Shown: positions 55,963-64,000 of the stretch, in pieces
How positions within the stretch are numbered: position 1 is the stretch's first letter
Layout of the letters: every line of letters begins with the position of its first letter
Source of the DNA: Sequoia sempervirens
Taxonomy: Eukaryota > Streptophyta > Pinopsida > Cupressales > Cupressaceae
Direction: 5' to 3'
DNA length: 64,000 nt
NCBI GenBank assembly: GCA_007258455.2
Contig: VDFB02195666.1
Coordinates: 1-64,000, forward strand
Notes under the pieces: generated by a model
The model's database searches: none
What the model saw: the letters and a program-made list of their open reading frames with translations, nothing else
What the model was told of the DNA's origin: nothing
Translations under genes and position numbers: made by a program

Positions 55963-56865
55963 TCAAACTCGGAAATAGGGCTTGAGGTGTATCCCATTAA
56001 CTGGGATAGGAAGCACTCCACCTTCTGTTGTGGCCAGTCGATACGCATTGTGCTCCTTACAGCCTGTGATAATAAATGGACCAGTCCACATATTGTCGAA
56101 TTTGGTGTGATGGCCTGGCTTGCTTTTCAGAACATCCCATTTGAGCACGAGGTCTCCCGCTCTAAAAGATTTTGCTATAGCCCCTTTGTCGAATGTTCTT
56201 TTCGTTTGGAGTTGATGATACTCCAAAGCTTTCATTGCTCTGTCCCTTGACTCTTCGAGCTCCATGAGCTCCACATACCTTACAAACATTGGGTCATGTC
56301 CCTCAAGCATCTCCAACTGGTGAACAATGTCTAGAGCTGGAAGCTCCACAGATAAGGGCAATCTTGCCTCTTTGCCATAGACCAACATATATGGTGAATT
56401 GCCAACAGACCTCTTAGGGGTCACTCTGTCTGCCCAAAGTGCATTCTTTAAACTGATGTGCCAGGTCCTTTGATTATCCTCTATGGTTCTTTTAATGATC
56501 CTGATGAGATTCTTATTTGTGCTTTCAGCTAAACCATTACCCTGGGGGTAATAATTTGAGGATGTATTCAAATGAATGCCATGTTTAACGGCCCAATCAG
56601 TTACTCTTAGACCCGTGAATGCAAGAGCGTTATCAGATATGATGGAGTCAGGAACTCCAAATCTGGTGACTATATCCTCATAGAAGCTCAAAATTGAAGA
56701 CTCTTTTGCTTCTTTCAAAGCTATTGCTTCTGTCCACCTTGTGAAATAGTCTGTAGCTGTGAGCACCCACTTGTGACCAGTACTGGAAGGTGGATTTATT
56801 GGTCCAATGAAATCAATGCCCCATCTCATGAAGGGCTGCTCCACTTGAATTGGATGTAGAGGCAT
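55963..56865 (-). CDS. Integrase core and C-terminus of element D
   Basis: This is an open frame of 300 codons. The DDE triad is D18 ('WGIDFIGPI'), D78 ('IISDNALAF') and E114 ('GNGLAEST'), with 35 residues between the last two, the spacing of retroviral integrases. The C-terminal part has 'MWTGPFIITG' (GPY/F) and ends at 'HLKPYFRV'. No chromodomain follows, unlike element A. It is in frame with the RT frame upstream and separated from it by one TAG at 56920 and 18 codons. The catalytic part looks intact. The true product would be cleaved from a polyprotein, so its Met is not a start. Confidence 0.85.
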   Translation of the reverse strand: MPLHPIQVEQPFMRWGIDFIGPINPPSSTGHKWVLTATDYFTRWTEAIALKEAKESSILSFYEDIVTRFGVPDSIISDNALAFTGLRVTDWAVKHGIHLNTSSNYYPQGNGLAESTNKNLIRIIKRTIEDNQRTWHISLKNALWADRVTPKRSVGNSPYMLVYGKEARLPLSVELPALDIVHQLEMLEGHDPMFVRYVELMELEESRDRAMKALEYHQLQTKRTFDKGAIAKSFRAGDLVLKWDVLKSKPGHHTKFDNMWTGPFIITGCKEHNAYRLATTEGGVLPIPVNGIHLKPYFRV

Positions 56866-56919
56866 AGCAAACAGTCTTTCCTTTCCTGAAAATAGAGTGC
56901 ATTTGATACACTTTCTTGA

Positions 56920-59523
56920 CTAGGAATATGCATCTTTGAACAAGCTGGGCCAGTAGTAACCAGCTCTCATGATTTTCCAGGCAGTAGTTCTGGGAGCAAA
57001 GTGACCTTCTGCAGCTTCGTCATGAAACTCATGAAGTACTTTTTCAATTTGATCGCTGTGAATGCATCTTAATAGGACACCATTCAGATCCTTTTTGAAA
57101 AGAACATTGACTACCAGTGCATATGGTATGGACTGCAGTTTGAAGTATCTCCTTTTGGCTCTGTTCAAACCTGGTGGACACTCGCCAGTTTGTAAAAATT
57201 GGGTCATATCTTGAACCCAATTAGTTGTCCCCACAGGCACATTGTTTCGAGCATCCTGAAACTCATTTGTATTAGCAAGGATAACATCCTTTTCTAGTTC
57301 ACTTTCACTGCTTGACCCAGTAGCAAGTTGTTTACAAAGACCTTTGCCTCTAACCAATTTGGTGATCTTAATATTTACATTATACTCCATGACTTTAGTG
57401 ATCCACCTTGCTTTTTTTTCGTTTAGATCTTTATTCAATAAAAATTCTTTCACACTTGAGTGTGCCACCATGACATGAATTTTATTATGAGAGATCAAAG
57501 GCTTGAATTTCTTCAGGCACCTGATCACAGCAAGGACATGCCTCTCTACAAAGGAGTATTTCTGTTCATAATCGACCAAACCTTGACTGAAAAAGGCTAT
57601 TGATTGTTCTAAATTCTCTTCATTTTTTTGAACCAATATTGCAGAAATGTTACTTGTGCTACCATAAGCATACAGATAAAAATCTTTAAAAAAATTGGGA
57701 TTTACCAGCGTAGGAGTTGTTGCTAAGGCCTCCTTGACCTTTTCAAAACTATTCTTGGTATCTTTTGTCCAACTGAAAACTGCATTTTTCTTTAACATAG
57801 TTGTTAAAGGTTGTAACAGATTTGCAACATCAGGGATGAATCTTCTTATAAAGTTGATCTGGCCCAGAAAGCTCTGTAGACCCTTTTTGTGATTAGGTAG
57901 TGGCAACTCAAGTATGGCTTTGACTCTCTCATGATCAATATTAATTCCTTGCTTTGACACTATGTGTCCTAATAATTTCCCTTCATGAACAGCAAATATA
58001 CTCTTTTTTGGATAGAGAGATATACCAAACTCTCTGCATTTTTCAAAAACTTGTCTAAGATGTAACAAATGTTCATCAGCATTCTTAGAATATATTGTAA
58101 TGTCATCCAAATAAATTAGCATAATCCTACTGATCAAACTTTGAAACGCCATGTCCATGGCCCTCTGAAACGTGGCACCAGCGTTGGATAAACCAAAAGG
58201 CATCTTTTTGTATGCCATGGTGCCCCATTTAGTTGTAAAAGCAGCTTTGAACTGATCTTCTTCTTTAACCAGCACCTGATTATACCCTAAAAAACCATCT
58301 AATAAGGAGAATCTCTTAGAACCAGCAACTTCTTGAAAGATTTGTTCCATGGAGGGCAGCGGGTAGTGGTCTTTCAAAGATGCTCGGTTAAGATCCCTAA
58401 AGTCTACACAAAGTCTTATTTTGCCACTTTTCTTCCTAACCGGTACAAGGTTAGAAACCCATGAAGTGTGTTTGATAGGAAAGACAATACCCCCCTCAAC
58501 TAGTTTAGTCAGCTCTTTAATCATTAGGGGCTCAAGTTTAGGGTTCAAGGGCCTTTGTTTTTGTCTTACTGGCTTAGCATCAGGCTCTAACTCAATTGTG
58601 TGTTGAGCAATATGGGGATCAAACCTTTTCAAATCCGAATATTCCCAAGCAAAGACATCATAGAATTCTTGACATAAAGCAACAAAAGCTTGCTTATCTT
58701 CATGTGAACAAATTTTGCCTATCTTAAGAAGTTTACCTTTGAAAATCTCTAGTTCTTCATAATGTTCTTTGATTTGCAAGCCACCTTTACCCTTTTTAAG
58801 CTGATCATCAGTACTAAAAATCGACTCTAAGGTAACAAGGCCTTTGGGTAATTTATTTGTCTTTAGCTGTATGATTTGATCACCATATTGCTGCTTGAGT
58901 TTTGCTTGGTTCACCATGGAGAACTGATCTTCTTCGAGGAAGAAAGAAAGGATCTGCTCATCACTGTCAAAAACTTGCCAGTGAATGTTGTTATCAGGAA
59001 TTGATGGTCTGACCACAACCTTCACATACTGCTGTACTTTTTCTTTTCTAATGTCATTTGGAATATCAAATTGTGCCCCAATGGCTGGAAGCCTGTCAGC
59101 ATGCTTGTTCTGATTCCTTGGAATAGATACTAAATTAAAGGCATCAAATTCCTCAAGCATGTTCCACACTCTGTTTCTATAAGACTTCAGTGTGTCATTT
59201 TTAGCCATATTCAGGCCCCTTACTTGATTAACAATTAATTCGCTGTCCCTATAGACTTTCAAGCTGGTTATTCCTCTCTTGCTTGCCCACTCGAGACCTT
59301 GAACTAGGCCCTCATACTCAGCAGTGTTATTGGAACACACAAAAGCAAAACGAAAAGCAGCATAATACTTATCACCTTGCGGAGATACAAGCATTGCACC
59401 TCCTCCAGCAACATTTTTGCTTCTTGAACCATCGAAGTACAACTCCCATAATTCATTCTGCTGCTCGAACTGACTTCTTGCGCTTCTCTCAAGATTTGGC
59501 ATTTCTGTCCCTGCTTCATGCAA
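56920..59523 (-). CDS. RNase H, reverse transcriptase, degenerate RNase H and zinc finger of element D
   Basis: 867 codons. Residues 25-160 form a complete archaeal-type RNase H (RVT_3-like): D31 in 'LYFDGSRS', E69 in 'NNTAEYEGL', D93 in 'VYRDSELIV' and D143 in 'NKHADRL'. After a linker, RT spans about 330-510, with 'RLCVDFRDLNRASLKDHYPL' and 'IYLDDITIY' (YLDD at 471-474, 58102-58113). The classical RNase H follows at about 615-740 but reads 'LYAYGSTSNISAIL' where TDAS is usual and 'VMVAHSSVKEFL' where TDH is usual, so two catalytic Asp are lost. The end shows the integrase zinc finger ('LHEFHDEAAEGHF'). In most plant Tat elements the extra RNase H follows RT; here it precedes it. Confidence 0.9.
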   Translation of the reverse strand: MHEAGTEMPNLERSARSQFEQQNELWELYFDGSRSKNVAGGGAMLVSPQGDKYYAAFRFAFVCSNNTAEYEGLVQGLEWASKRGITSLKVYRDSELIVNQVRGLNMAKNDTLKSYRNRVWNMLEEFDAFNLVSIPRNQNKHADRLPAIGAQFDIPNDIRKEKVQQYVKVVVRPSIPDNNIHWQVFDSDEQILSFFLEEDQFSMVNQAKLKQQYGDQIIQLKTNKLPKGLVTLESIFSTDDQLKKGKGGLQIKEHYEELEIFKGKLLKIGKICSHEDKQAFVALCQEFYDVFAWEYSDLKRFDPHIAQHTIELEPDAKPVRQKQRPLNPKLEPLMIKELTKLVEGGIVFPIKHTSWVSNLVPVRKKSGKIRLCVDFRDLNRASLKDHYPLPSMEQIFQEVAGSKRFSLLDGFLGYNQVLVKEEDQFKAAFTTKWGTMAYKKMPFGLSNAGATFQRAMDMAFQSLISRIMLIYLDDITIYSKNADEHLLHLRQVFEKCREFGISLYPKKSIFAVHEGKLLGHIVSKQGINIDHERVKAILELPLPNHKKGLQSFLGQINFIRRFIPDVANLLQPLTTMLKKNAVFSWTKDTKNSFEKVKEALATTPTLVNPNFFKDFYLYAYGSTSNISAILVQKNEENLEQSIAFFSQGLVDYEQKYSFVERHVLAVIRCLKKFKPLISHNKIHVMVAHSSVKEFLLNKDLNEKKARWITKVMEYNVNIKITKLVRGKGLCKQLATGSSSESELEKDVILANTNEFQDARNNVPVGTTNWVQDMTQFLQTGECPPGLNRAKRRYFKLQSIPYALVVNVLFKKDLNGVLLRCIHSDQIEKVLHEFHDEAAEGHFAPRTTAWKIMRAGYYWPSLFKDAYS

Positions 59524-59547
59524 TATATAATTGCACAGACCAACATC

Positions 59548-60681
59548 CTAAATAAGCTCATTTGGATTATCAACCATGTTCTCAACTGCCCATTCATTGA
59601 GGAGCACCTCAAGTACACTCTCAGCTTGTAACTCTTGTGCTATAGCAAGTTCAGTATCCTCTAAAACAATAGAGTCAACATTTATAGCAGATGGCACATA
59701 AGGTTCGATGTGATCTTTGGCAAGGGACTCATAAGTTATGGTTACCTTAGTACCATACTTGGTCCTAAAAAGCATATGGGACCAATCTGAAGACAAATAC
59801 CCTCCAATTTTAGCCGTGAAGTCTCTAGATAGGCATAAAGCAAAAAATGGAGGCAAATCTATGACAAACACATCTTGCGGGATTGAAAAATTGGGACAGG
59901 CATGTAGTGTTAGGTTCAGATTTTTAATACCACCTATAGTGTTTACTGCTGTTACATCCAATTGAAGTACTCCCTTTTCTAATGGCTGGTATTGTAAACC
60001 TAGCTGGTCTGCAATCTTTTTTGGCATTACCGAACTGCTAGCCCCGCTATCAACCATGTAATTGTGCACTAATTTATTCCCCACTATTAAGGAAACATAG
60101 AAAGGAGGGGGCTTGACACCATCACTTTGCTGTGTGGTACTATCCAAAAGTGTACTCGTTAAAACTGACTTTGTTTGGCCTAAAGAGACTTCATTTGGTG
60201 GATTCAAACTGACTAGATTTGATAAGGCCGACTGCAACAAATTGATTTGACCAGGGATTGCTAAAGAATCCCACATAGAAATTGAAACATTCACTTTTTT
60301 CATACTTTCAACAATGTTGAAAGGTGCAGATATGTTTACCTTTGGCTGCATCTTTACAACAGGGTGGTCAGGTTGCACTTGACTTGTGGATGTAGCATGT
60401 AAAGATTGCTCCTTACTAGTGTCGTGACCTCGCTGCAAAGTGCGTGGTACTTGCTGATTTGATGGACTAGCAGCTTTTTTATCTTTATTTGTTGCTTGTT
60501 CAACCTCGAAAGCCCTCTTCTTGGCTCTAGTATTAGCAGCAACAGATGTGTCATCCTGGTTCACTCCACAAAATTCTTCTCTTTGCCAATTCAGGAGAGT
60601 TGAATCATCTCCAGGTTGATCCTGCTGTCGTGGATACCCCTCCTTAGGCAAATCTTGCACACCTACAGCATTTTGCACCAT
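59548..60681 (-). CDS. Aspartic protease region of element D
   Basis: 377 codons in the same frame as the RT segment, separated from it by one TAG at 59548 and 8 codons. The first 190 residues are a variable, charged linker. Near residue 210 is the retropepsin site 'NYMVDSGASSSVMPKKIADQ' (DSG near 60050), followed by 'LTLHACPNFSIPQDVFVIDL' and 'FALCLSRDFTAKIGGYLSSD'. The catalytic Asp is intact. The protease would process Gag and Pol. The C-terminal 60 residues are acidic and lead to the RNase H. Confidence 0.85.
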   Translation of the reverse strand: MVQNAVGVQDLPKEGYPRQQDQPGDDSTLLNWQREEFCGVNQDDTSVAANTRAKKRAFEVEQATNKDKKAASPSNQQVPRTLQRGHDTSKEQSLHATSTSQVQPDHPVVKMQPKVNISAPFNIVESMKKVNVSISMWDSLAIPGQINLLQSALSNLVSLNPPNEVSLGQTKSVLTSTLLDSTTQQSDGVKPPPFYVSLIVGNKLVHNYMVDSGASSSVMPKKIADQLGLQYQPLEKGVLQLDVTAVNTIGGIKNLNLTLHACPNFSIPQDVFVIDLPPFFALCLSRDFTAKIGGYLSSDWSHMLFRTKYGTKVTITYESLAKDHIEPYVPSAINVDSIVLEDTELAIAQELQAESVLEVLLNEWAVENMVDNPNELI

Positions 60682-61024
60682 AAGAGCTTGGTTGATGACG
60701 CCATTAGAGCACGTAGCTTGATTATGTGGCTGATTACATGGATAACACCATTCATAATCAGCAACCAGATTGTTTTGAACTGGAACAAGCTCTTTGACAG
60801 TACTAATTGGAGCTGGATTGTAGGCCTGAAAAAGGCCTTGTGTTCACATTTTGTCTTGTGCCTTGATGGTTGCCTTGATACTGCTGTCTATTCCCTTGGA
60901 ATTGCTGCTGTTGACCTTGAAAGGCTGACTTGAGGCCTGATTCTGCTGTTGATAAGGCCTAGAATAGGTTTGTTGTTTCTCCAAGTTCACCAGCTTGTTA
61001 CCAAAAGTCTGCAAAAGTTTTGGT
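60682..61024 (-). pseudogene. Nucleocapsid zinc-knuckle segment of element D
   Basis: This segment lies in the pol frame, beyond the Met used for the protease segment. At about 60725-60765 it reads 'CYPCNQPHNQATC', a Cys-x2-Cys-x3-His-x4-Cys knuckle, the RNA-binding part of Gag. A stop at 60844 precedes it, and the preceding Gln-rich part (to about 61209) overlaps the end of gag in another frame. So the Gag-to-Pol passage involves a frame change near 61025, either decay or the normal frameshift. Confidence 0.65.
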
Positions 61025-62014
61025 CTACAAAAGACTTTTGATCTTTTGTAACTCCTGTGATGAGCTTGAAGCAACACTCTCTTGTCTATCAACGACTGGA
61101 ACAGCAGCTGGCAGCTTTGGTACAACTGGTAAAGGTGTGAAAGAAGGTATTTGCAAAGGGATGTTTGCATGAATTTCTGAAAATATAGGCATTGGTGACC
61201 TGGGAGCAAGCTTATGAGCTTGTATTAAGCTGTTTTCAGCTCTGATAGCTATTTCAAAGGCATTTGGTAGAGAGACCCCTTCCATTGATTGTATCATAAC
61301 GGCTATGTCGCTGTTAAGAGCCCTCAAGAAGTACAAAAATACATATTCTGGAGGTGGCCTCACCGTTGCAGGGATTCTATCCCAAGTTCTTTGGAATCTG
61401 AAGTTGAAGTCATTCATCTGCTCTTGTGGAATCCTCTGAATTGTAGTTAATTGTTCCAATAGAGACAAGTTGTCAGACCTGTCTTGAAATTGCTTATGCA
61501 ACTTGTCTCCAAATTCGTCCCATGTTGCAATTGAACTGACTGGTAGGCTCCTATACCACTGCACAACTCTTCCTTTTAGTGAAGCAACTAGTAATCTCAT
61601 TGCAACATCCTCTTGGGTTATGTGATGTACTCCACATAACGAAGCCACATCTCTCATATGTTCAATTGGAGTAGTTTGATCTTAACCCCTGAAAGTTGGC
61701 AGACTCTTCAGGGCTGCCATCGGGATATCATTGTGTTGTGCCAAATTTAAGGGGCTGCCTCTATTGAAAGCGACAATGGGTTGATTCCTTGGAGCGGCCA
61801 TTGGAGGTAGTTGGGGTTGATTTGTTGGTACTTTAGATGAAGCCAAGGACGGGACAGCAATGTATGATCCTACAGATGGAGGAGTGGATTGAGTCCTTCT
61901 AGAATAGATAATTGTTGTTCCTCTTTTTTCTGTTGCTCTACCTTTTCTTCTCCGTGGTGACAGCTGCAAATATTCGAAGAGACCTGAGCTGCCTCTTGTC
62001 TGAACTTTTCTCAT
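61025..62014 (-). pseudogene. Gag of element D, one in-frame stop
   Basis: Two pieces in one frame, 62014-61682 (110 codons, basic and Pro-rich N-terminus) and 61657-61025 (210 codons), are separated by a TAA just after 'LPTFRG'. The capsid signature is clear: 'LPTFRG', 'EHMRDVASLCG', 'VVQWYRSLPVSSIATWDEFG', 'KLHKQFQDRSD', 'QMNDFNFRFQRTWDRIP' and 'YVFLYFLRALNSDIAVMIQS'. It ends 'IKSLL' at 61025. The stop prevents synthesis of a full capsid from this copy. Confidence 0.85.
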
Positions 62015-62140
62015 AAACCAGAGAAAGTGTTGATTTTTGGAGTTCTTCCTCTTTGTGGAGTCGCCAAGTATACCAAAGGACTTCTATAATGTCTGGAATT
62101 CACTGGTTGCATACTAAACTAGCAGTTCAATCTAATTAGG

Positions 62141-62158
62141 GTCCCACCGGGCGTGCCA
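62141..62158 (-). other. Primer binding site of element D
   Basis: On the minus strand TGGCACGCCCGGTGGGAC lies five bases after the 5' LTR end. It is not the Met type. The pattern of a short gap and then TGG with a GC-rich tail is like that after G2. The tRNA was not identified. Confidence 0.6.
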
Positions 62159-62163
62159 GAAAA

Positions 62164-64000
62164 TGTTGTCACCTAGAAATTGCACACTATGCATAGAGAT
62201 TGAAACTGAGCTTTCTAGAGCAACATGGGATCATTTCAAGGCTGTGGGTCACCTATAGTTGAAATGAACCTCTGAAGAAGGCCGACTTCTTTGGGTATCA
62301 CTTAAATTATTGATCTTTGTGAGGTAAAGGGAGAAGAAGTGCATACAAAAGATGAAACTAAATTGAACTATTCCTATGGTGATACACTGAATTTAATGAG
62401 AAATCAGGAAATGAAAACAAGATGCAAACACACTGGGGTAACTAGACTAAAGTTGTCTTACTTACTCAACATAATCCTCATTAGACTTATGCATCACTCT
62501 TGACAGGTTTGAGCTACATACATATCTCAAGGAGGAAGAAACAAACTTCACAACTTTATGGTATGAATACAGATTTAGAAAAACATTGTTAAAGAAATAC
62601 ATACATAAGCTAACATATAGAGATGAGAGTGTTAAAAGCATTAGTACTTGTTTTCAAGGTGAACTTTGCTTTACATTCCAGATTTCAATGGAGTTACAAA
62701 ACATACATTTAGTCGAGAAAGGATTGACAAAAATCACTAACTCTTTAGAGTGTATAATCTGAACTATATACAAAAAGGCAAAAAAAAATGCCTTATATAT
62801 CAAATTGCCCCGGCCCTTTAGGGCTTACAAAATATCAATCTCGGAAAGATCTCCCTGCAGATCTTTCAGATGAATTAAATGCAGAACCCTGTGTGTCCAT
62901 GACGATGAAGAGTCATCCATAGAGAAGCCCTCTGATCTTTCTGCAACCATTGCATTCATTCCTTTGTCCTCGTGTCCTCTTGAATTTCCTCTGCCGAATG
63001 CCTTGAATGCTACTGAGTTCACCGTCGATTCGCGTTGCATTCGTCCTGTGTTGGCATTCTACGCTTTGATCAAACTGCCACGACTCATCTCAACTCCTCC
63101 TGGTTGGTCGAGCGTTTTCCACGTGGGATCGGCAGGTGGTCAAAGCTCTTTTTGAAAAGAATCGCATCTCGGCGAGACACTGAAAGTGTCTCACCGATGC
63201 GATTATGTCCTTTGCGACTTATTGGCATGACTCAAACTGTCGCTGAGACGTCATGACGAAAATCCTATCTCCTAGCGAGACCATCTGTTTCGGGGAGATC
63301 TTTGCCGACGTCTCCAGAAGTTATACCACTGAGCTCCCTTCCTTTTGTTGGCCAGACATTCTTATATCGGCAAGACCTTACGCCGATGTCAAGCTCTTTC
63401 GGCGAGGTCTTTACTTTCTGGTCGGTGAGACATGATGTGGTCGTTGAGACATCATGACGAACTCACCCTGTCTACCCAAGCTCTCCTCACTTTGCTGAGA
63501 CTCCCGCCGGTTGGGAAGATATCATACCGAAGGCGCTTTGCTTTAGCGAGGGTCTTTCCTTTCGGCATGACTTTCCTTTATCGCCCAGACCTTACACTGA
63601 GGTCCTCACTTTCTGCCGAGCTGTTCACTTTACTGTCGGCGAGACATCACTGAGTCGGGGAAACTTCTTATCGAACTCACAAGACTATGTCGAAGTATTG
63701 TCACCTTCGGCGAGACTTTGGACAGTCGCCAGGACCCCATGGCGGAAGCCCCAACTCCTAGCGATACCGGATGTTTCATTGGTGGGACCCCCACTTGTTT
63801 GCCTCCGCCATCAAGACCCCCCGGTCGGGGAGACACTCACTTGTCGGCAAGAGGTTGTGCCGAAGGCACCTTAGCTTGGCGAGGCCTCATTTCATCTGTC
63901 GGCAAGAGACCATTAGTGTCTCCCTGAATGCATTTTACCTTACCGAGCTCCATATTCCTTTCGCCAAGACATCACCGAGTCGGGGAGACCTCAGTGGTTG
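62164..64000 (-). repeat. 5' LTR of element D, truncated by window end
   Basis: Aligns with 53590 to about 55402 through the whole available length. A 20-bp segment near 62980 ('cttgaatttcctctgccg') is missing from the 3' LTR. The same GC-rich 'GGCGAGAC' series occupies 63165-64000. The LTR's outer end and the target duplication lie to the right of the window. Confidence 0.88.

Larger units (their letters stand above)
53590..64000 (-). mobile_element. Tat-like Ty3/gypsy element D, incomplete at window edge
   Basis: Minus strand. The 3' LTR starts at 53590 and the 5' LTR starts at 62164 and runs off the window. Between them come gag, zinc knuckle, protease, an archaeal-type RNase H, RT, a second RNase H and integrase. 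Protease to integrase lies in one frame interrupted by two TAG codons, and gag is in another frame. The second RNase H and a non-Met primer site point to the Tat lineage, but the RNase H order is unusual. It is inserted in the gag of the giant-LTR element. LTR identity is about 95% by eye, with a 20-bp indel, so it is not very recent. Confidence 0.88.

Overview
The window looks like repeat-dense intergenic DNA from a large plant genome. The Ty3/gypsy chromodomain and Tat-like elements, plant-type Ty1/copia elements and initiator-Met tRNA primer sites all point to a vascular plant. A conifer or other gymnosperm is my best guess, but that is inference. I found no host protein gene and no rRNA or canonical tRNA gene. 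Almost everything that can be assigned is LTR retrotransposon sequence, inserted in nested layers. Several layers are bounded by target-site duplications (TSDs) that can be read directly.

Layout. 1038-2691 is a solo LTR (S1, TSD CCTTC). 4018-13041 is a decayed minus-strand chromovirus (A) holding a plus-strand solo LTR (S2, 6426-8263, TSD ACTTG). An old minus-strand copia element (F) survives as fragments at about 15169-15436 and 43963-44420. It was split by element B (15442-43962, TSD AAACG/AAATG), a non-coding LTR element with LTRs of about 2.4 kb. B's left LTR took a solo LTR (S3, 16279-18072) and a nearly intact young element N (18607-26405, TSD GGGTA). B's right LTR took a giant solo LTR (G1, 31528-43951, TSD GGGAC), and G1 took a young non-autonomous copia element (E, 33655-38629, TSD ATGGC). 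To the right, 46327-52512 is a second giant LTR (G2) in the opposite orientation, followed by a primer site and a broken gag. That gag is cut by a Tat-like gypsy element (D, 53590 to beyond the window).

Most interesting points. (1) Element N has LTRs that look above 99% alike by eye. Between its primer site and polypurine tract it carries an anonymous reading frame of about 1,280 codons with no gag, protease, RT or integrase, broken once at a 10-A run. (2) The giant LTRs (about 6.2 and 7.4 kb) each carry, upstream of their TATA box, a homologous reading frame of about 850 codons, so the LTR itself is protein-coding. (3) Element D has an RNase H domain with all four acidic catalytic residues placed between protease and reverse transcriptase, while the RNase H in the normal place has lost its acidic residues. 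(4) Element E is a recently inserted copia with one long Gag-protease frame fused to an unknown tail that keeps a short reverse-transcriptase relic.

N, B and E lack replication enzymes and, if mobile, must have used enzymes from other elements. Elements A, B and N, together with the solo LTRs S1 to S3, share LTR ends of the type TGTAATGTCCC. A, B and N also share a primer-site and polypurine-tract pattern, consistent with parasitism within one gypsy lineage.
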